This document shows, one piece after another, positions 62,117 to 64,000 of a DNA stretch of 64,000 nt. The stretch is from Sulfurospirillum tamanense. GTDB taxonomy: Bacteria; Campylobacterota; Campylobacteria; Campylobacterales; Campylobacteraceae. The stretch is taken from positions 62,001 through 126,000 of the forward strand of contig NZ_JAFHKK010000003.1 in the NCBI RefSeq assembly GCF_016937535.1. Direction: 5' to 3'. The notes beneath the pieces were generated by a model. That model saw nothing but the letters and a program-made list of their open reading frames with translations, ran no database searches and was not told the origin of the DNA. The position numbers were made by a program, and so were the translations under genes. Position 1 is the stretch's first letter, and the number at the start of each line of letters is the position of its first letter.

Positions 62117-64000
62117 TTAGTTTCCTTTTCCTAATGTTTTTGCTAAAAATTTTCCCGTATAACTGCCTGTTTTTGCGTGGGTTTTTGCTAACATTTTCGG
62201 GGTTCCTTGGGAGACAATCCGTCCACCTTTATCCCCGCCTTCTGACCCCATGTCAATCACATAGTCACAATTAGAAATCACGTCCAGGTTGTGCTCAATC
62301 ACTAAAACCGAATTGCCCAAATCCGTCAAATGGTGCAACACTTTCACAAGCCTGTCCACGTCGGCAAAATGCAACCCCGTAGTGGGCTCATCCAGTACAT
62401 ACAAGGTCTTGCCCGTGTCCGAACGGCTTAGCTCTTTGGCAAGCTTAATGCGCTGTGCCTCGCCACCACTGAGGGTGATGGCATTTTGTCCAAGGGTAAT
62501 GTACCCTAATCCCACATCATAAAGGGTTTGAAGTTTTTGAGCAATCTTAGGAATAGCTTTAAAAAATGCAAGCGCTTCATCCACGCTCATGTTAAGCACG
62601 TCCGAAATGGACTTACTTTTGTATTTAATCTCCAAAGTCTGAGGGTTATACCGCGCGCCATGGCACGCATCGCACTTGACCATAATGTCTGGTAAAAAGT
62701 GCATTTCAATCTTAATCTCACCCTCCCCTTGGCACTTTTCACACCGGCCACCTTTGACGTTAAAAGAAAAGCGTCCGACCTTGTAGCCACGAATTTGCGC
62801 TTCCTTGGTCTTAACAAACAACGCGCGAATCTCATCCATCACGCCAGTGTAGGTCGCGGGATTGCTTCTAGGCGTGCGACCGATGGGGCTTTGGTCAAGG
62901 TAAATGACTTTGTCCAAGTGCTCCAAGCCTTCACACTCCACCCCTTGCACTTTTTTGACCTTGCGCGCACGGTTGAGCATCTCTTTGGCAACAGGCAACA
63001 AGGTTTGTAGGATGAGTGAACTTTTCCCACTTCCGCTCACGCCCGAAATGCCTACTAAATTCCCCAAAGGAATCTTTACATGTAAAGCTTTGAGGTTGTT
63101 TATCGTCACATTAGAAAGAGAAATCCACTCTTTTTGCGGGCGGTTTTGCGGGTAGTACGACCCTTTTTGGCCTGAGAGATACTGGGCGGTGAGGGTGTTG
63201 CTTTTGTATAAATCTTCCACCGTGCCCGCAAAGACAATCTCTCCACCAAATTTCCCAGCTGCTGGACCGATGTCTACCACAAAATCTGCGGCGTCGATGG
63301 TCTCTTTGTCGTGCTCTACCACAATGACGGTGTTGCCCTTTTGTTGCAAGTTTCTGAGGGTTTTGATGAGTTTTAGCGTGTCGCGTTCGTGCAGTCCAAT
63401 GCTAGGTTCATCGAGCACGTACATCACGCCCGTCAATCCGCTTCCAATCTGCGAAGCGATGCGAATGCGTTGGGCTTCGCCGCCGCTGATGGTGCGCGCG
63501 TCTCGCCCAAGGCTCAAATAGCCCAGTCCCACGTCGTACAAAAAATGCAACCGCTCGTTGATTTCTTTTAGCACAGGAGCGGCGACCACTTGCTCTTGGG
63601 GACGCAAATAGGAAAAATTTTCAGCATTGTTAAAAAACGCCACGCTCATTTCAATGGGCATAGAAAGCACCGAAGCAATGCCTTGGTCTGTTATGCGCAC
63701 CGCTAGGCTTTCTTGACGAAGTCTAGCCCCTCCACAACGGTCACACACTTTTTCACTCATGTATTCGCCCAAATCTTTTTCGTCTTTGAGCATGTCGTAG
63801 GCCAGTTTGATGACCCCTTCCCATTTTCGGGTAAGTTTGTGGCGCTTCCATAAAAACTCCACAGGCTCCACACCGCCGTGCAAGATGGCTTTTTTTTCAT
63901 GCTCTTCCAAGCTCTCAAAAGGCACCGTAGTGTCGATCTTGGCGGTTTTACAAAAGGCGGTGAGGAATTTAAAATAATACCCCTTATTAAACCCGTACAT
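62117..64000 (-). CDS. uvrA: UvrABC system protein A (5' part outside window)
   Basis: UvrA is the damage-recognition ATPase of nucleotide excision repair. The visible 627 residues are the C-terminal two thirds of a protein normally of about 940. They include the second half of the first zinc finger (CDRCGGARL), the first ABC signature ISGGEAQRI and Walker B YVLDEPSIGLHERD. The second Walker A GVSGSGKSSLIL, the second zinc finger (CEKCQGEGE...CDACHGARY) and the second signature LSGGEAQRIKLAKELS are also seen. The right edge of the window cuts the gene. A perfect palindrome copy (63074-63087) encodes ALHVK. Confidence 0.96.
   Translation of the reverse strand: MYGFNKGYYFKFLTAFCKTAKIDTTVPFESLEEHEKKAILHGGVEPVEFLWKRHKLTRKWEGVIKLAYDMLKDEKDLGEYMSEKVCDRCGGARLRQESLAVRITDQGIASVLSMPIEMSVAFFNNAENFSYLRPQEQVVAAPVLKEINERLHFLYDVGLGYLSLGRDARTISGGEAQRIRIASQIGSGLTGVMYVLDEPSIGLHERDTLKLIKTLRNLQQKGNTVIVVEHDKETIDAADFVVDIGPAAGKFGGEIVFAGTVEDLYKSNTLTAQYLSGQKGSYYPQNRPQKEWISLSNVTINNLKALHVKIPLGNLVGISGVSGSGKSSLILQTLLPVAKEMLNRARKVKKVQGVECEGLEHLDKVIYLDQSPIGRTPRSNPATYTGVMDEIRALFVKTKEAQIRGYKVGRFSFNVKGGRCEKCQGEGEIKIEMHFLPDIMVKCDACHGARYNPQTLEIKYKSKSISDVLNMSVDEALAFFKAIPKIAQKLQTLYDVGLGYITLGQNAITLSGGEAQRIKLAKELSRSDTGKTLYVLDEPTTGLHFADVDRLVKVLHHLTDLGNSVLVIEHNLDVISNCDYVIDMGSEGGDKGGRIVSQGTPKMLAKTHAKTGSYTGKFLAKTLGKGN
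63074..63087. repeat. Iterated palindrome, 14-bp copy in uvrA
   Basis: CTTTACATGTAAAG shortly after the region coding the second Walker A, read on the minus strand as LHVK. Confidence 0.9.

Noticed and set aside
1963-63087. TTTACATGTAAA as the operator of one transcription factor
   Set aside because: 25 of 31 copies are inside genes of unrelated function, often mid-gene, and most promoters in the window lack one.
1-64000. CRISPR arrays, insertion sequences, prophage or toxin-antitoxin modules
   Set aside because: I saw no evenly spaced direct repeats, transposase or integrase motifs, or toxin-antitoxin pairs. Gene order is conserved housekeeping throughout.

Overview
The window is a gene-dense, purely chromosomal stretch of a Campylobacterota (epsilonproteobacterial) genome. 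Gene order is the best taxonomic clue. rpsA-ispH-aroA-pheT-pheS-hinT, argH-pckA-carboxylase/decarboxylase alpha, sodium symporter-atpE, gatC...cvpA-fur-lysS-glyA-DUF1882-SPOR-aroE and recR-racS-racR-dnaJ all match neighbourhoods I remember from Campylobacter jejuni. The complete oxaloacetate decarboxylase set (oadG-oadA-oadB), short-form hisG, pilT and a G+C content that looks to be in the low-to-mid 40s point to a free-living relative such as Sulfurospirillum. That genus assignment is inference. I see no insertion sequence, prophage, CRISPR array, rRNA or obvious pseudogene.

Layout. 1-7.0 kb: ribosomal protein S1 (cut by the left edge), isoprenoid, shikimate and Phe-tRNA synthetase genes in a tightly overlapping minus-strand operon. 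7.2-25.4 kb: a carbon and energy block. It holds an NSS symporter, a small unknown protein, a sensor kinase and response regulator, a TRAP transporter (dctPQM), a fused FAD/Fe-S D-lactate-type dehydrogenase, the oad sodium-pump decarboxylase, PEP carboxykinase and argH, then a tRNA-Leu and the stand-alone ATP synthase c subunit. The order suggests sensing and uptake of a hydroxy- or keto-acid, oxidation to pyruvate, and balancing of pyruvate, oxaloacetate and PEP. 25.6-36.6 kb: pnp, a phosphoribosyltransferase, a degenerate J-domain protein, lptD, an RDD protein and purD. A 6S RNA with its own promoter and terminator lies just upstream of purD, followed by hemD, guaA, nadB and a tiny lipoprotein. 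36.6-45.2 kb: a DciA-like protein, uvrC, hisG, coaX, a BamB-like/YfgM-like pair, gatC, pilT, a degenerate GGDEF protein and cvpA. 45.2-51.9 kb: fur, lysS, glyA, DUF1882, SPOR, trpE, aroE. 51.9-64 kb: recR, racS, racR, a Spy-like periplasmic protein, dnaJ, a Pgp1/Csd4-like peptidoglycan carboxypeptidase facing mltA, polA, an HDOD protein and uvrA (cut by the right edge).

The most unusual feature is not a gene. The palindrome TACATGTA, with extended consensus CTTTACATGTAAAG, occurs 31 times in 64 kb where about one or two copies would be expected. Eight copies are perfect 12-mers (TTTACATGTAAA). They are spread about every 2 kb, in 22 coding genes and in leaders and terminators. In genes they are read almost only as Leu-His-Val or Thr-Cys-Lys. 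This looks like a genome-wide iterated palindrome, comparable in kind to the cyanobacterial HIP1 or to DNA-uptake signals, and I do not know of a description of it.
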